Below, one piece after another: positions 28,018-36,127 of a stretch of DNA of 64,000 nucleotides. Both the position numbers and the translations under genes were made by a program. Source of the stretch: Clostridia bacterium (GTDB lineage: Bacteria > Bacillota_A > Clostridia > Oscillospirales > CAG-272); assembly GCA_017445115.1 (NCBI GenBank), contig JAFSUU010000101.1:4315-68314 (forward strand), read 5' to 3'. Within the stretch, counting starts at the first letter, position 1, and the number at the start of each line of letters is the position of its first letter. The notes beneath the pieces are model-generated. The model had not been told where the DNA came from. It ran no database searches and worked only from the letters and a program-made list of their open reading frames with translations.

Positions 28018-28992
28018 GTGGCATTTCAGTTACCTTCGTTAAAAGGTAAGGGAAAATCGAAGAAGGCCGGCGACGTTAAAGAGCGTCACCGGATAGCTTC
28101 TCTCGATAAAAAGAAAGCAAGAGCCGGATGGTTTTTCGTTCTTCCTTTCATAGTCGGTTTCTTACTGATATATATCCCGATAATCTGGCAGTCCCTCCAG
28201 TACAGCTTCAGCAAGATCAACTACATTCAGGGCGGTTCGTACGTTCCCGAGAACGTAATGTTCGACAACTACAAATACGCTCTGGAAGACGAAAACTTCG
28301 TAAACAATCTTCTCGACAGCCTGAAGAGCCTTCCGCTTGAAATAATCGCGATCCTGTTCTTCTCGCTGTTCGTCGCGATCCTTCTCAACCAGAAGATGGT
28401 GGGAAGAGCGGCGTTCCGTGCGATATTCTTCGTGCCTGTCATACTCGCGACCGGTCTTATCTCATACATTGACACTCTGACCGGAAACGCCGCCAACACG
28501 GCGAACGCAATCGCGACCGGCAGTGCCACGACGGCGATCGTATCGGCGGACGACATAAAAGGTCTGTTCTCCAATATGATCGTCGGAAGCGAGCTTGTCG
28601 AATATGTTATGGGACTTGTAAACAGCATATTCGACATAGTAAACCGCTCGGGCGTTCAGATGCTCATATTCCTCGCGGGACTTCAGAGTATTTCACCGTC
28701 CGTTTACGAATCCTGCGAGATGGAAGGCGCCTCCGCATGGGAGACCTTCTGGAAGATAACGCTTCCGATGATAAGCCCGATGATACTCGTCAACTTCGTT
28801 TATACGCTGATAGACTCGTTCACGGCGGAATCGAACAAGGTCATGTCGTATATCTCGACGGTATACGATACGAGCGGAGGTATGGTGCGCGCGTCGGCGA
28901 TGTCGTGGTTCTACTTCCTCGTCGTCATCGTTGCGGTCGCTATCCTCGGCGTGATCGTCGGCAGACTGGTGTTCTACCAGAGAAGAGACTGA
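28018..28992 (+). CDS. Sugar ABC transporter permease, second pair (MalF-like)
   Basis: 324 aa. GTG start with AAGGAGG spaced 6 bases away. A basic cytoplasmic N-terminus (about 40 residues) precedes about six spans; the EAA loop is YESCEMEGASAWETFWKITLP. An insertion of about 60 residues rich in Ala/Thr (GNAANTANAIATG) lies between spans and is longer than in the first-pair MalF-like protein. The pair has no binding protein of its own, so it may share the large one or use one elsewhere. Confidence 0.9.
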   Translation: MAFQLPSLKGKGKSKKAGDVKERHRIASLDKKKARAGWFFVLPFIVGFLLIYIPIIWQSLQYSFSKINYIQGGSYVPENVMFDNYKYALEDENFVNNLLDSLKSLPLEIIAILFFSLFVAILLNQKMVGRAAFRAIFFVPVILATGLISYIDTLTGNAANTANAIATGSATTAIVSADDIKGLFSNMIVGSELVEYVMGLVNSIFDIVNRSGVQMLIFLAGLQSISPSVYESCEMEGASAWETFWKITLPMISPMILVNFVYTLIDSFTAESNKVMSYISTVYDTSGGMVRASAMSWFYFLVVIVAVAILGVIVGRLVFYQRRD

Positions 28993-29009
28993 GGAGGGAG
29001 GTGTAAGAT

Positions 29010-30062
29010 ATGAATAAAGAAGTAACTCCTACGGTCGTAAAACGCGAGAGCAAAAATTCGATAAGAGTCGAATTTGACAGAACTCCGCTTTTCGACAGGA
29101 TCAGGGCAAAATTCTTCACGACGTACTTCCTTCAGAGAGTCGTCTGGTATTTGTTCAGACTTCTTCTCCTGATAGGTATAGCGTACATCATCCTCTATCC
29201 GTTCATCTCCAAGATCTCCGCTTCGTTCATGAGTCCTTCGGACTTTGACGACGTAACGGTCAGCCTTATTCCGAGAAGCCCGACGCTTGACACGTACAAG
29301 GCGATAATCACGGAAAACGGATACTTCTCCGCGCTCGGCAACACGCTGGTGCTCGCGGGATCCTGCGCGATCCTCCAGACCTTCGTCTGCTGCGTCATCG
29401 GATACGGATTTGCAAAGTTCAAATTCAAGGGCAACAAGCTTCTGTTCGCACTCGTCATCTTCACGATGATCGTGCCTCACTCAACGCTCAAGCTCGCGCT
29501 CCAGTTTGAATTCAGAAACTTTGATATCCTCGGCATATTCAACTTCCTCGGAGGAGGTGCGATCGAAGGGATCAATATCCTCGACGAGACGTACATAAGA
29601 CTCACTAATACGTACTGGCCGCTGTGGATACTCTCCGCTACGGGACTTGCGTTCAAGAACGGACTTTATATCTATATGTTCCGCCAGTACTTCAAAGGCG
29701 TTCCGGATGAACTTGAAGAATCCGCGTACGTCGACGGCTCGGGCGTTTTCAGGACGTTCATTACGATCATCCTGCCAATGACGATACCGATGCTTGTCAC
29801 GGTCTTTATGTTCTCGTTCTCGTGGCAGTGGACAGACAGCTTCTACACCAAGATATTCTTCTCGTCCGGCACCTCTCTGATGAGAAATATCATCGCGATC
29901 CCGAGGACGATAGACACGAGTGTCGCGACCGCGTCCGACCAGTACGCGAACGCGATCTACAACACCTGCGGACTTCTTATCATCGCGCCTCTGGTGCTGA
30001 TATACGTCTTCGCGCAGAAGTTTATCATTCAAGGTATCGAGCGCTCCGGTATCACCGGCTAA
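29010..30062 (+). CDS. Carbohydrate ABC transporter permease, second pair (MalG-like)
   Basis: 350 aa, about six spans, a strong GGAGGGAGG site, and the EAA loop EESAYVDGSGVFRTFITIILP. It has a longer N-terminus and an extra loop (about residues 155-205, FNFLGGGAIEGINILDE) compared with the first-pair MalG-like permease. Last gene of the locus; a bidirectional terminator follows after about 90 bases. Confidence 0.9.
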   Translation: MNKEVTPTVVKRESKNSIRVEFDRTPLFDRIRAKFFTTYFLQRVVWYLFRLLLLIGIAYIILYPFISKISASFMSPSDFDDVTVSLIPRSPTLDTYKAIITENGYFSALGNTLVLAGSCAILQTFVCCVIGYGFAKFKFKGNKLLFALVIFTMIVPHSTLKLALQFEFRNFDILGIFNFLGGGAIEGINILDETYIRLTNTYWPLWILSATGLAFKNGLYIYMFRQYFKGVPDELEESAYVDGSGVFRTFITIILPMTIPMLVTVFMFSFSWQWTDSFYTKIFFSSGTSLMRNIIAIPRTIDTSVATASDQYANAIYNTCGLLIIAPLVLIYVFAQKFIIQGIERSGITG

Positions 30063-30117
30063 AACTCGGTAGAACGGCAATGACCCGAATGATCAAAGGT
30101 ATATCCGCAAACCGTAG

Positions 30118-30139
30118 GGCACGATGCCCGCATCGTGCC
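30118..30139. repeat. Small GC-rich palindrome
   Basis: Perfect 9-bp stem (GGCACGATG/CATCGTGCC) with a 4-base loop, between the last permease and its terminator. It looks like a short palindromic repeat of a type I associate with related genomes, but only one copy is in this window. Confidence 0.45.
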
Positions 30140-30150
30140 GTGACAGTGAA

Positions 30151-30200
30151 AACAAAAAAAGCGTTTACGGTCCAAGCCGTAAACGCTTTTCTTTTGTTAT
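30151..30200. terminator. Bidirectional intrinsic terminator
   Basis: 11-bp stem AGCGTTTACGG/CCGTAAACGCT (30160-30190) with an A-run before and a T-run after. It serves the transporter locus (+) and the hypothetical membrane gene (-). Confidence 0.88.
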
Positions 30201-30211
30201 AAAAATAATTA

Positions 30212-30808
30212 TTAATCTTCTTCCTCTTCGTCTTCCGCATTTTTCTTTTCTTCCTTGTTCAGCTTATTAAGGCGAGCGGCTTCAATGAAAAAGCCTCTGA
30301 GGTCGCGGTCGGGTTCGATCACAAGACCGAGCTTTGAAGAATTATCAAGCTCGAATATCAGAAGGAGCGATTCGGGAGGCGAGATCGTCACGGTGTAGTA
30401 GAAGAGCGTCATTTTGCCAAAACTCTTTATATACTTCCGTCTTTCGGAGTACGTCGCCGGAAGATCCTCTGCCCGAACGAGCGTGCCGAGGTCGAGCTTT
30501 GCGCGGTTCGTATCGACGCCGCTTGCGAACCGTCTCGAGATCACGAGGTCGAGGTCTCCGGGCATGAGCTCAGAGACGCTCTTTGACGGCGCGTCGTCCT
30601 TCGGATATACGGTGTAGGTGTACGAGTTCAGCCTTTTGATAATGAAGTATGCCGCAAACGACAGGAACACGACGGCAGACGCCTGGACGATCGCCCGTCC
30701 TTTCGTGTAGTATTGCGTTCCGAGAAAGAAGAGAACCGCCGCCGCTGCCGTGAGCACGAGAGATGCGACGAGCGCGGTCTTGTTCTTTTGCTGTGGAGTG
30801 TATTTCAT
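30212..30808 (-). CDS. Hypothetical two-span membrane protein
   Basis: 198 aa; I do not recognise the family. Two membrane spans lie at about residues 13-32 and 40-58 (LVASLVLTAAAAVLFFLG; VQASAVVFLSFAAYFII), then a soluble cytoplasmic or outer domain of about 130 residues (DLDLVISRRFASGVD, GKMTLFYYTVTISPPESLLLIFE) and an acidic, Lys/Glu-rich tail. It lies 87 bases downstream of rpmF on the same strand, behind a hairpin. The conservation-like pattern of the soluble part suggests a real gene, function unknown. Confidence 0.7.
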   Translation of the reverse strand: MKYTPQQKNKTALVASLVLTAAAAVLFFLGTQYYTKGRAIVQASAVVFLSFAAYFIIKRLNSYTYTVYPKDDAPSKSVSELMPGDLDLVISRRFASGVDTNRAKLDLGTLVRAEDLPATYSERRKYIKSFGKMTLFYYTVTISPPESLLLIFELDNSSKLGLVIEPDRDLRGFFIEAARLNKLNKEEKKNAEDEEEED

Positions 30809-30840
30809 AACAAATAAAGATGGAGCCGAGGTGAAAAGTC

Positions 30841-30880
30841 CCGAAAAAAAGCGTAAGGTCGCATCTGTCGTGCGACCTCT
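30841..30880 (-). terminator. Probable terminator downstream of rpmF
   Basis: On the minus strand AGGTCGCA pairs with TGCGACCT, followed by TACGC and seven T. The AGCGTAA at the rpmF stop could also pair with the TTACGCT just before the T run, extending the structure. Confidence 0.65.
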
Positions 30881-30895
30881 ACTGCATAAGCAATT

Positions 30896-31081
30896 TTACG
30901 CTTCTTCCTTTTTGATGATCTCTTTGCCGTCATAGTAACCGCAGTTCGAGCAAACGCGGTGAGCGAGATTGAATTCTCCGCAGTGCGGGCACTTGACCAT
31001 CCCGGGTGTTGCAAGCTTCCAAACGTTGCTGCGTCTCTTGTCGCGGCGGGCTTTGGAAGTTTTTCTCTTCGGTACTGCCAT
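30896..31081 (-). CDS. rpmF: 50S ribosomal protein L32
   Basis: 61 aa, the normal size. N-terminus [17 protein letters not shown] is the L32 signature; two CxxC pairs ([18 protein letters not shown]) form the zinc ribbon, so this is the zinc-binding form. It follows the DUF177 gene on the same strand with about 60 bases between, the order seen in many bacteria. Ribosome site AGGAGG spaced before the ATG. Confidence 0.97.
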   Translation of the reverse strand: MAVPKRKTSKARRDKRRSNVWKLATPGMVKCPHCGEFNLAHRVCSNCGYYDGKEIIKKEEA

Positions 31082-31143
31082 TTTGTATCCTCCTGTATCA
31101 ATTTGAAGCGATTTTCAGCTTCAACCATTTAATTATACATCAA

Positions 31144-31680
31144 CTATTCGAAATTATCAAGTAGTTTTTGTAATTTTTTGAGTCTCGGGTCGATTTCTTT
31201 TTCTTCGCGGCATCCGCAAGGACCGTTTTTGAGGTTCTTTCCGCACTTCGGACAGAGCCCGGGGCAGTCCGCGGAGCAAAGACGGTAGGGCGGGATGCGA
31301 AGCGCGATCTCCTCGACGATCACGCTGTCGAGATCGATCGACGACTCCGAAACGAAGACCACGTCGTCGTAAGTCGGATCGTCCTCATATCCCTCGGGCG
31401 CTTCGTCCGTGGAGACGGTCTTTTCAAAATCAAAGTCGAGTTCGCACTCAACGTCGTCAAGGCATCTGTCGCAGGGAGCCGTGTATTTAAGGCTGACCGA
31501 GCAGACGAGCGACATACAGTTGTTCTGATCCCTGACTTCAACGCGGACAAGGCAGGGCGACGTCACTGCAACGTCGTCGGGGAGTATTGCGCCGCCCTCG
31601 ACAGACGCGACGTCAAGGCTGTATTCAAAATCAAGCTTTGCTGCTCTTTTGTTCAGAAGAGCGGTAACGTCGGTTTTCAT
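31144..31680 (-). CDS. DUF177 (YceD) family protein
   Basis: 178 aa. DUF177/YceD proteins are almost always encoded directly upstream of rpmF; the E. coli member is linked to 23S rRNA accumulation. Visible features are a PCDRCLDDVEC segment and a Cys-rich C-terminal part (CSADCPGLCPKCGKNL...CGC) that probably binds zinc. It shares the full-consensus promoter at 31714-31742 with rpmF. Confidence 0.9.
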   Translation of the reverse strand: MKTDVTALLNKRAAKLDFEYSLDVASVEGGAILPDDVAVTSPCLVRVEVRDQNNCMSLVCSVSLKYTAPCDRCLDDVECELDFDFEKTVSTDEAPEGYEDDPTYDDVVFVSESSIDLDSVIVEEIALRIPPYRLCSADCPGLCPKCGKNLKNGPCGCREEKEIDPRLKKLQKLLDNFE

Positions 31681-31713
31681 CCTGTCCTCCCGAGAAAAAG
31701 ATTCCGAGACTCT

Positions 31714-31742
31714 ATTATATTGAATATCTTGCGGTTTGTCAA
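31714..31742 (-). promoter_or_regulatory. Sigma-A promoter for the DUF177-rpmF operon
   Basis: Minus strand TTGACA (31737-31742), 17-nt spacer, TATAAT (31714-31719). Confidence 0.88.
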
Positions 31743-31779
31743 GAGTTGAGCCGTTTTTTGCGAAAGAGACGATTTCCTC

Positions 31780-31808
31780 TTGTATGTCGTACCGAAATTT
31801 GATATAAT
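31780..31808 (+). promoter_or_regulatory. Sigma-A promoter for the exported-protein/CapA pair
   Basis: TTGTAT (31780-31785), 17-nt spacer, TATAAT (31803-31808), about 40 bases before the ATG at 31848. Confidence 0.7.
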
Positions 31809-31847
31809 AGTATATCGTAAAGTTCGATGTAATTGTGAGCGGTAAAA

Positions 31848-32411
31848 ATGAAAAAAGTTTTGACTGTAATTTTTCTTTTGATATTCGCGGTCGCGATCGG
31901 CTTCGCTGTCGTCATGATCTCAATTTCGGAGTCAACAAGCGTTCTTGATCTTGTGACGCCGACTGACGCGGTGAAGGCCGCCAACGCGAGCGGAGGCGAA
32001 ATCTTCGAGCTTGACCCGGAGATCGCGATTTCATACGACGGTTATATGAGATGTTACACCATCGTGTGGATACCGGAGGCAAAGGAACTCCAGGTCTCCG
32101 TGAAGAGCAACAACAGCACTTACGAAAAGCTCGGCGCCACCAAAGCCGACGGGTACGACTTCATGCTCTACGACGTCGCGTCGGAGACCGAATACAGGAC
32201 GTACACCGAGGAAAGAGAATACGAGGGAAGATACAGCTATTTCAGACTCGTCTTCGAAGGCGTTGAGTTTGACGAGAACGTGAGCCTTGAGCTCATAATG
32301 TTCCCTAAAGGAAAAGAGACGCCGTACAGCTATTTCATGCTCCACGAGAGCGGGGACGAGCTCAAAACATATAAACTGTCAAAAGAGGAGATCGCCTTGC
32401 TCGGCGAGTGA
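31848..32411 (+). CDS. Hypothetical membrane-anchored or exported protein
   Basis: 187 aa, not recognised. An N-terminal hydrophobic segment (residues 3-28) could be an uncleaved anchor or a signal peptide; there is no lipobox. The remainder is rich in charged and aromatic residues (YDGYMRCYTIVWIPEAKELQVSVKS, GRYSYFRLVFEG), consistent with a small beta-rich extracellular domain. It lies 6 bases before the CapA-type gene, so the two are probably cotranscribed and may act together at the surface. Confidence 0.7.
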   Translation: MKKVLTVIFLLIFAVAIGFAVVMISISESTSVLDLVTPTDAVKAANASGGEIFELDPEIAISYDGYMRCYTIVWIPEAKELQVSVKSNNSTYEKLGATKADGYDFMLYDVASETEYRTYTEEREYEGRYSYFRLVFEGVEFDENVSLELIMFPKGKETPYSYFMLHESGDELKTYKLSKEEIALLGE

Positions 32412-32417
32412 CGTATT

Positions 32418-33689
32418 ATGAAATTCTGCAGATTTATTGCGCTTGTAACAGCGCTTGTGATGATGTCGGCGCTCTTCGTGTCGTGTTCCGGAAATGACTC
32501 CGGCGAAACGAAAGCCGACCCCTGGACGTTTGAAAGCATAACCGACGGGACCGACAGCGAAACGGAAAGTCAGACTGAAACGGAGACGGAGACCGAACCG
32601 GCGCCGCGCGACAGCGTCGTCAGATTCTTCGCCGCGGGCGACAATATAATACACGAGTGCGTGTATCTCGACGCCATGACGCAGGCGACGTCCGTCGGCG
32701 CGCCGTCGGAATACTATTTTTCCGGTATGTACTCCAATCTGAAGGACAAGATCTCATCCGCCGATCTCGCGTTTATCAACGCGGAAGGACCTCTCGACAC
32801 CGATTACGGTCCGAACGGGTACCCGTCGTTCAACGCCCCGAAGGAAGCGGGCGACGCGCTCGTCGACGTGGGATTTGACATCGTAAACCTCGCGAACAAC
32901 CACATGCTCGACTATCACGGCGCCGTCGGACTCAAAGGAACGATAAAATTCTGGAAGACGAAGGACGTCATGACCGTCGGCGGCTACGAGGGCGAAGCGG
33001 ACTACAACACGGTAAGGACGATCGAGAGAAACGGGATAAAGATCGCCGTGCTCTCCTATACATACGGAACGAACGGAAACTATCTCCCCGCCGGGACGAC
33101 GGACCTCTGGATCCCGTATATCGACGACGCGGACATCACGCGCCACATCGCGGAGGCGAAGAATATCGCCGACTGCGTCATAGTCTCGATGCACTGGGGA
33201 AACGAGAACACGTTTGACGTGACCGCGGAGCAGCAGAGACTTGCGAAACTTATCGCGAACGCGGGCGCGGACGTCATAATCGGACACCACTCTCACACGA
33301 TACAGCCGATAGAGTGGGTTGAGGGTCAGAACGGTCACCGCACGCTCGTGACGTATTCGCTCGGCAACTTCCTTCACACTCAGCTTTACTCATACAATAT
33401 CGTCGGCGGAACGGTGACGTTTGATATAGTCAAGAACGCCGGGACCGGAGAGGTCACGATCGAGAACCCGGTTTTCGATCCGACGGTCTGCCACTATACC
33501 GCGAATATGGCGGTGCTCGACTCGCTTGACTATTATAAGAGGGAAAACATAAAGATCTACAGACTCGCCGAGTACACCGACGCGCTCGCGTCCGGGCACG
33601 GAAGCCAGAAGTGGAATTCTTTCAGCCTTGCCACGCTGAAAGGATACGTCAACTCGACGATAAAGCCGGAATTCCTGCCGTCTGACTGA
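32418..33689 (+). CDS. CapA family (poly-gamma-glutamate synthesis-type) lipoprotein
   Basis: 423 aa. Lipobox LFVSC near residue 23, then a Ser/Thr/Glu linker (ESQTETETETEP) like the one in the deacetylase lipoprotein, then a calcineurin-like metallophosphoesterase fold of the CapA/PgsA type. Motifs are FFAAGDNIIHE, NLANNHMLDYHG, SMHWGNE and IGHHSHTIQPIEW, which supply the metal-binding Asp, Asn and His residues. CapA is required for capsular poly-gamma-glutamate export in Bacillus, but most clostridial members are orphans, as here (no capB/capC nearby). Terminator follows at 33717. Confidence 0.9.
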   Translation: MKFCRFIALVTALVMMSALFVSCSGNDSGETKADPWTFESITDGTDSETESQTETETETEPAPRDSVVRFFAAGDNIIHECVYLDAMTQATSVGAPSEYYFSGMYSNLKDKISSADLAFINAEGPLDTDYGPNGYPSFNAPKEAGDALVDVGFDIVNLANNHMLDYHGAVGLKGTIKFWKTKDVMTVGGYEGEADYNTVRTIERNGIKIAVLSYTYGTNGNYLPAGTTDLWIPYIDDADITRHIAEAKNIADCVIVSMHWGNENTFDVTAEQQRLAKLIANAGADVIIGHHSHTIQPIEWVEGQNGHRTLVTYSLGNFLHTQLYSYNIVGGTVTFDIVKNAGTGEVTIENPVFDPTVCHYTANMAVLDSLDYYKRENIKIYRLAEYTDALASGHGSQKWNSFSLATLKGYVNSTIKPEFLPSD

Positions 33690-33716
33690 AAATGATATAA
33701 AGTTCATAATTTACAA

Positions 33717-33752
33717 TAAAAGCCGCGTTTCCGGACGCGGCTTTTATTATTT
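33717..33752 (+). terminator. Intrinsic terminator after the CapA gene
   Basis: Stem AAAAGCCGCGT/ACGCGGCTTTT with loop TTCCGG and a T-rich tail. Confidence 0.85.
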
Positions 33753-33811
33753 CCATTCATTAGTTATTATTCATTAGCTTTAAAAATATTGTGATAAATT
33801 TTCACAGTTTG

Positions 33812-33840
33812 TTGCAAATTCACACTTTTTGTTGTATAAT
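33812..33840 (+). promoter_or_regulatory. Sigma-A promoter for the HD-GYP gene
   Basis: TTGCAA (33812-33817), 17-nt spacer, TATAAT (33835-33840), about 50 bases before the ATG. Confidence 0.75.
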
Positions 33841-33888
33841 CATTAACGGAAGAATGTTCGCTCCCCTCTGCCCCCGAAAGGATTTGAA

Positions 33889-35247
33889 ATGGACTTTATA
33901 AGAGATCATCAGTTAGACATAATGCTTGTTTTGAGCGGAATGTGCGGCATTTTAGCCGTGATGACGCTCGTCGCGAAGACTCTGCCGCGTAAAACGAAAT
34001 TTGTGCTGATGTCAATGGAACTGTCAGCTATGTTGCTCCTTGCGTTTGACCGGTATTCGTACATTTTCAGAGGCGATACGAGCCGCCTCGGATACTATAT
34101 GGTCAGAGTGAGCAACGGCATGGTGTTCTTTCTCTCGCTTCTTATCACTTTTCTCGTCACGAGATTTCTTTCCGTCATATATTTAAATGAATGTAAGCTG
34201 AAACGGCTGCCGAAACAGCTGGTGGTCGCCGACGTTCTTTTTGCCGTCGGCGTCGCGCTGCTTTTCATTTCGCAGTTCACGGGGCTTTACTATACGTTCG
34301 ACGAGAACAATAACTATGAACGTTCGCCTTTTTATGCGCTTTGCCTTGCGATTCCTCTTATGATGATCATTCTTCAGGAGTGGACCCTGATAAACAACCG
34401 CAAAAAGATCACAAAAGGCGTGCTCATCTCGATAATGATCTGTATCGCTCTGCCGACTGTCGCGTCGCTGGTGCAGATATTCACCTATGGTATCTCGCTT
34501 ACGAATATGACGGTCGCAGCCGTCGTCATCGTGTTCTACACGTATTCGCTGATCTATCTCGGCAACGCGGCTGAAAGGGCGAAGCAGCACGAGCTGGAGT
34601 ATTACAAAAAGTCAAAGGAAAAAGAGGCGGCGCTTTTCGTGCAGACAACGGAAGCGCTGGCGAGCGCGATCGACGCGAAAGACAAGTACACGCACGGTCA
34701 TTCCTCGAGAGTCGCCCTCTATTCCAAGCGTATCGCGAAGAAAGCGGAACTTCCCGACAGCTTTTGCGATCAGGTGTATTTCGCGGCGCTTCTTCACGAC
34801 GTCGGCAAGATCGGCGTCAGCCGTTCGCTTCTGAACAAGGTCGAGGCGCTGACCGACGAGGAGTTCGAGCAGATAAAATCCCATTCGTTATACGGAGACC
34901 AGATCCTCTCGACCATAAAACAGGCTCCTTTCCTTGCGGAAGGCGCAAGACATCACCATGAGAGATTCGACGGCAGCGGTTATCCCGACGGTCTGTCGGG
35001 CGTTGATATCCCGAAGATCGCCCGCATAATCTCCGTCGCGGACGCGTACGACGCCATGACCTCTCACAGAGTCTACCGCGCTCCGCTCGACAGAGAGACA
35101 GTAAAGGAGGAACTCCGGAAAGGAATGGGAACGCAGTTCGATCCCATTTTCGCGGAGATCATGCTTGACATTATGGAGGAAGACGAAAAAGAGAACGGCG
35201 CCGCTGACCGCAACGCCGACGGGGAGTCCGTTACACGGGATATCTGA
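33889..35247 (+). CDS. Membrane HD-GYP domain protein (probable cyclic-di-nucleotide phosphodiesterase)
   Basis: 452 aa. The first 230 residues hold about seven membrane spans, resembling the 7TM sensor regions of histidine kinases; about 235-265 is a charged helix; the rest is an HD-GYP domain. Visible residues are HGHSSRVALYS, LLHDVGKIGVSRSLL, HHERFDGSGYPDGLSG and VADAYDAMTSHR, the metal-binding and substrate-loop motifs of c-di-GMP phosphodiesterases. The last 17 coding bases overlap the convergent acetyltransferase gene. It would link a membrane or extracellular signal to cyclic dinucleotide turnover; the ligand is unknown. Confidence 0.9.
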   Translation: MDFIRDHQLDIMLVLSGMCGILAVMTLVAKTLPRKTKFVLMSMELSAMLLLAFDRYSYIFRGDTSRLGYYMVRVSNGMVFFLSLLITFLVTRFLSVIYLNECKLKRLPKQLVVADVLFAVGVALLFISQFTGLYYTFDENNNYERSPFYALCLAIPLMMIILQEWTLINNRKKITKGVLISIMICIALPTVASLVQIFTYGISLTNMTVAAVVIVFYTYSLIYLGNAAERAKQHELEYYKKSKEKEAALFVQTTEALASAIDAKDKYTHGHSSRVALYSKRIAKKAELPDSFCDQVYFAALLHDVGKIGVSRSLLNKVEALTDEEFEQIKSHSLYGDQILSTIKQAPFLAEGARHHHERFDGSGYPDGLSGVDIPKIARIISVADAYDAMTSHRVYRAPLDRETVKEELRKGMGTQFDPIFAEIMLDIMEEDEKENGAADRNADGESVTRDI

Positions 35248-35713
35248 GGTAATAGATATCGTCCCCTTCCGAATACTCAGTTTTAACAAAGCCGTGCTTT
35301 TCGTAGAAACGCGCGGCTTTTTTGTTGTCGCGGTGACATCCGAGCACGATCGGTCGAACGCCTGATTCACGATACAGCCGTTCGACCGTTTCTTCAAGTA
35401 TGATCCCGCCGTAACCTTTGTTCCGGCAGGCTTTGTCTATCACGAACCCCATCAGACGGTAGAACGGTTCGCTCTTGACCTGCGGCGGATCGGTCTCCCA
35501 GGGGATCGCCTCGCCGAGCAGTATCGTACCGATGCATTTGCCGTCAAGTCTTGCGAGAAACGTGTGCCCGATACAGCGGTGTTCCACGCCGTAGTCGGTC
35601 AGCTCAAGCAGTGTCGCGACAGTGTCGACGTATGATTCCGGCACGTCGTCGCGGTCGATCGCGCGCGCTTCGGGATAATTGTCGTGAGTGAGCTCTTCAA
35701 GGGTGATCGTCAT
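35231..35713 (-). CDS. GNAT family N-acetyltransferase
   Basis: 160 aa. GNAT enzymes transfer an acetyl group from acetyl-CoA. The acetyl-CoA loop is visible as MGFVIDKACRNKGYGG, followed by ARFYEKHGFVKTE, the usual C-terminal strand motif. The chosen ATG at 35713 is preceded by AAGG; an ATG at 35740 would add nine basic residues and lacks a ribosome site. Substrate unknown. It is convergent with and overlaps the HD-GYP gene by 17 bases. Confidence 0.85.
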   Translation of the reverse strand: MTITLEELTHDNYPEARAIDRDDVPESYVDTVATLLELTDYGVEHRCIGHTFLARLDGKCIGTILLGEAIPWETDPPQVKSEPFYRLMGFVIDKACRNKGYGGIILEETVERLYRESGVRPIVLGCHRDNKKAARFYEKHGFVKTEYSEGDDIYYLRYPV

Positions 35714-35758
35714 GGCTTTTACCTTAATCTTCATTTTCAAGAAAAATTAAAAAAGATG

Positions 35759-35787
35759 TTGACACTTATCAAAAAGTGATGTATACT
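35759..35787 (+). promoter_or_regulatory. Promoter for tRNA-Thr
   Basis: TTGACA (35759-35764), 17-nt spacer, TATACT (35782-35787), 25 bases before the tRNA. Confidence 0.88.
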
Positions 35788-35812
35788 ATTTAAGCGCGGT
35801 AAATTCCGCTTT

Positions 35813-35888
35813 GCTGATATGGCTCAGTTGGTAGAGCAGTTGATTCGTAATCAACAGGTCGTCGGTTCGAGTCCGACTATCAGCTCCA
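35813..35888 (+). tRNA. tRNA-Thr (anticodon CGT), CCA encoded
   Basis: Full cloverleaf: acceptor GCTGATA/TATCAGC, D-arm GCTC-GAGC, anticodon stem GTTGA/TCAAC with loop TTCGTAA (anticodon CGT, reads ACG), T-arm GTCGG-TTCGAGT-CCGAC, then T and CCA. It has its own promoter and terminator, so it is a single-gene unit. Confidence 0.96.
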
Positions 35889-35925
35889 AAAAATCGCTTT
35901 TGTCGAAAGACAAAAGCGATTTTTT
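35889..35925 (+). terminator. Terminator of tRNA-Thr
   Basis: Long perfect stem (AAATCGCTTTTGTC with GACAAAAGCGATTT, GAAA loop) ending in a T run. It merges directly into hairpin array 1. Confidence 0.88.
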
Positions 35926-36127
35926 GTATCCAAGCCGACAGGCTTGGTATATCATCAACTCGCCATGCGAGTTGTATATCATCACGCCAAAGGCGTGTAT
36001 ATCATCACGGCAACGCCGTGTATTTTTTATACAAAGCTTCGCTTTGATGAGATACAATCCCATTCGGGATTGATGATATACAAAGCTTCGCTTTGATGAT
36101 ATACAACGGCTGCGCCGTTGATGAAGA
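35926..36127. repeat. Hairpin array 1: eight short hairpins with mirrored linkers
   Basis: Eight stem-loops of 5-7 bp with different stems: CCAAGCC/GGCTTGG, AACTCGC/GCGAGTT, ACGCC/GGCGT, ACGGC/GCCGT, then AAAGC/GCTTT, AATCCC/GGGATT, AAAGC/GCTTT, AACGGC/GCCGTT. The first three linkers read GTATATCATC; after the axis GTATTTTTTATAC the linkers read GATGATATAC (one copy GATGAGATAC), the exact reverse complement. It lies between the tRNA terminator and the 3' end of the convergent M23-like gene. It is not coding and not a CRISPR (spacers too short, stems vary). Confidence 0.85.

Noticed and set aside
35819..36073. 84-codon frame starting inside tRNA-Thr
   Set aside because: Its N-terminus (MAQLVEQLIRNQQVVGSSPT) is the well-known artefact of translating a tRNA gene, and the rest is the hairpin array.
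35926..36127. Hairpin array 1 as a CRISPR array
   Set aside because: The constant units are 10 bases and the variable parts are self-complementary, there is no 24-37 base repeat and no cas gene.
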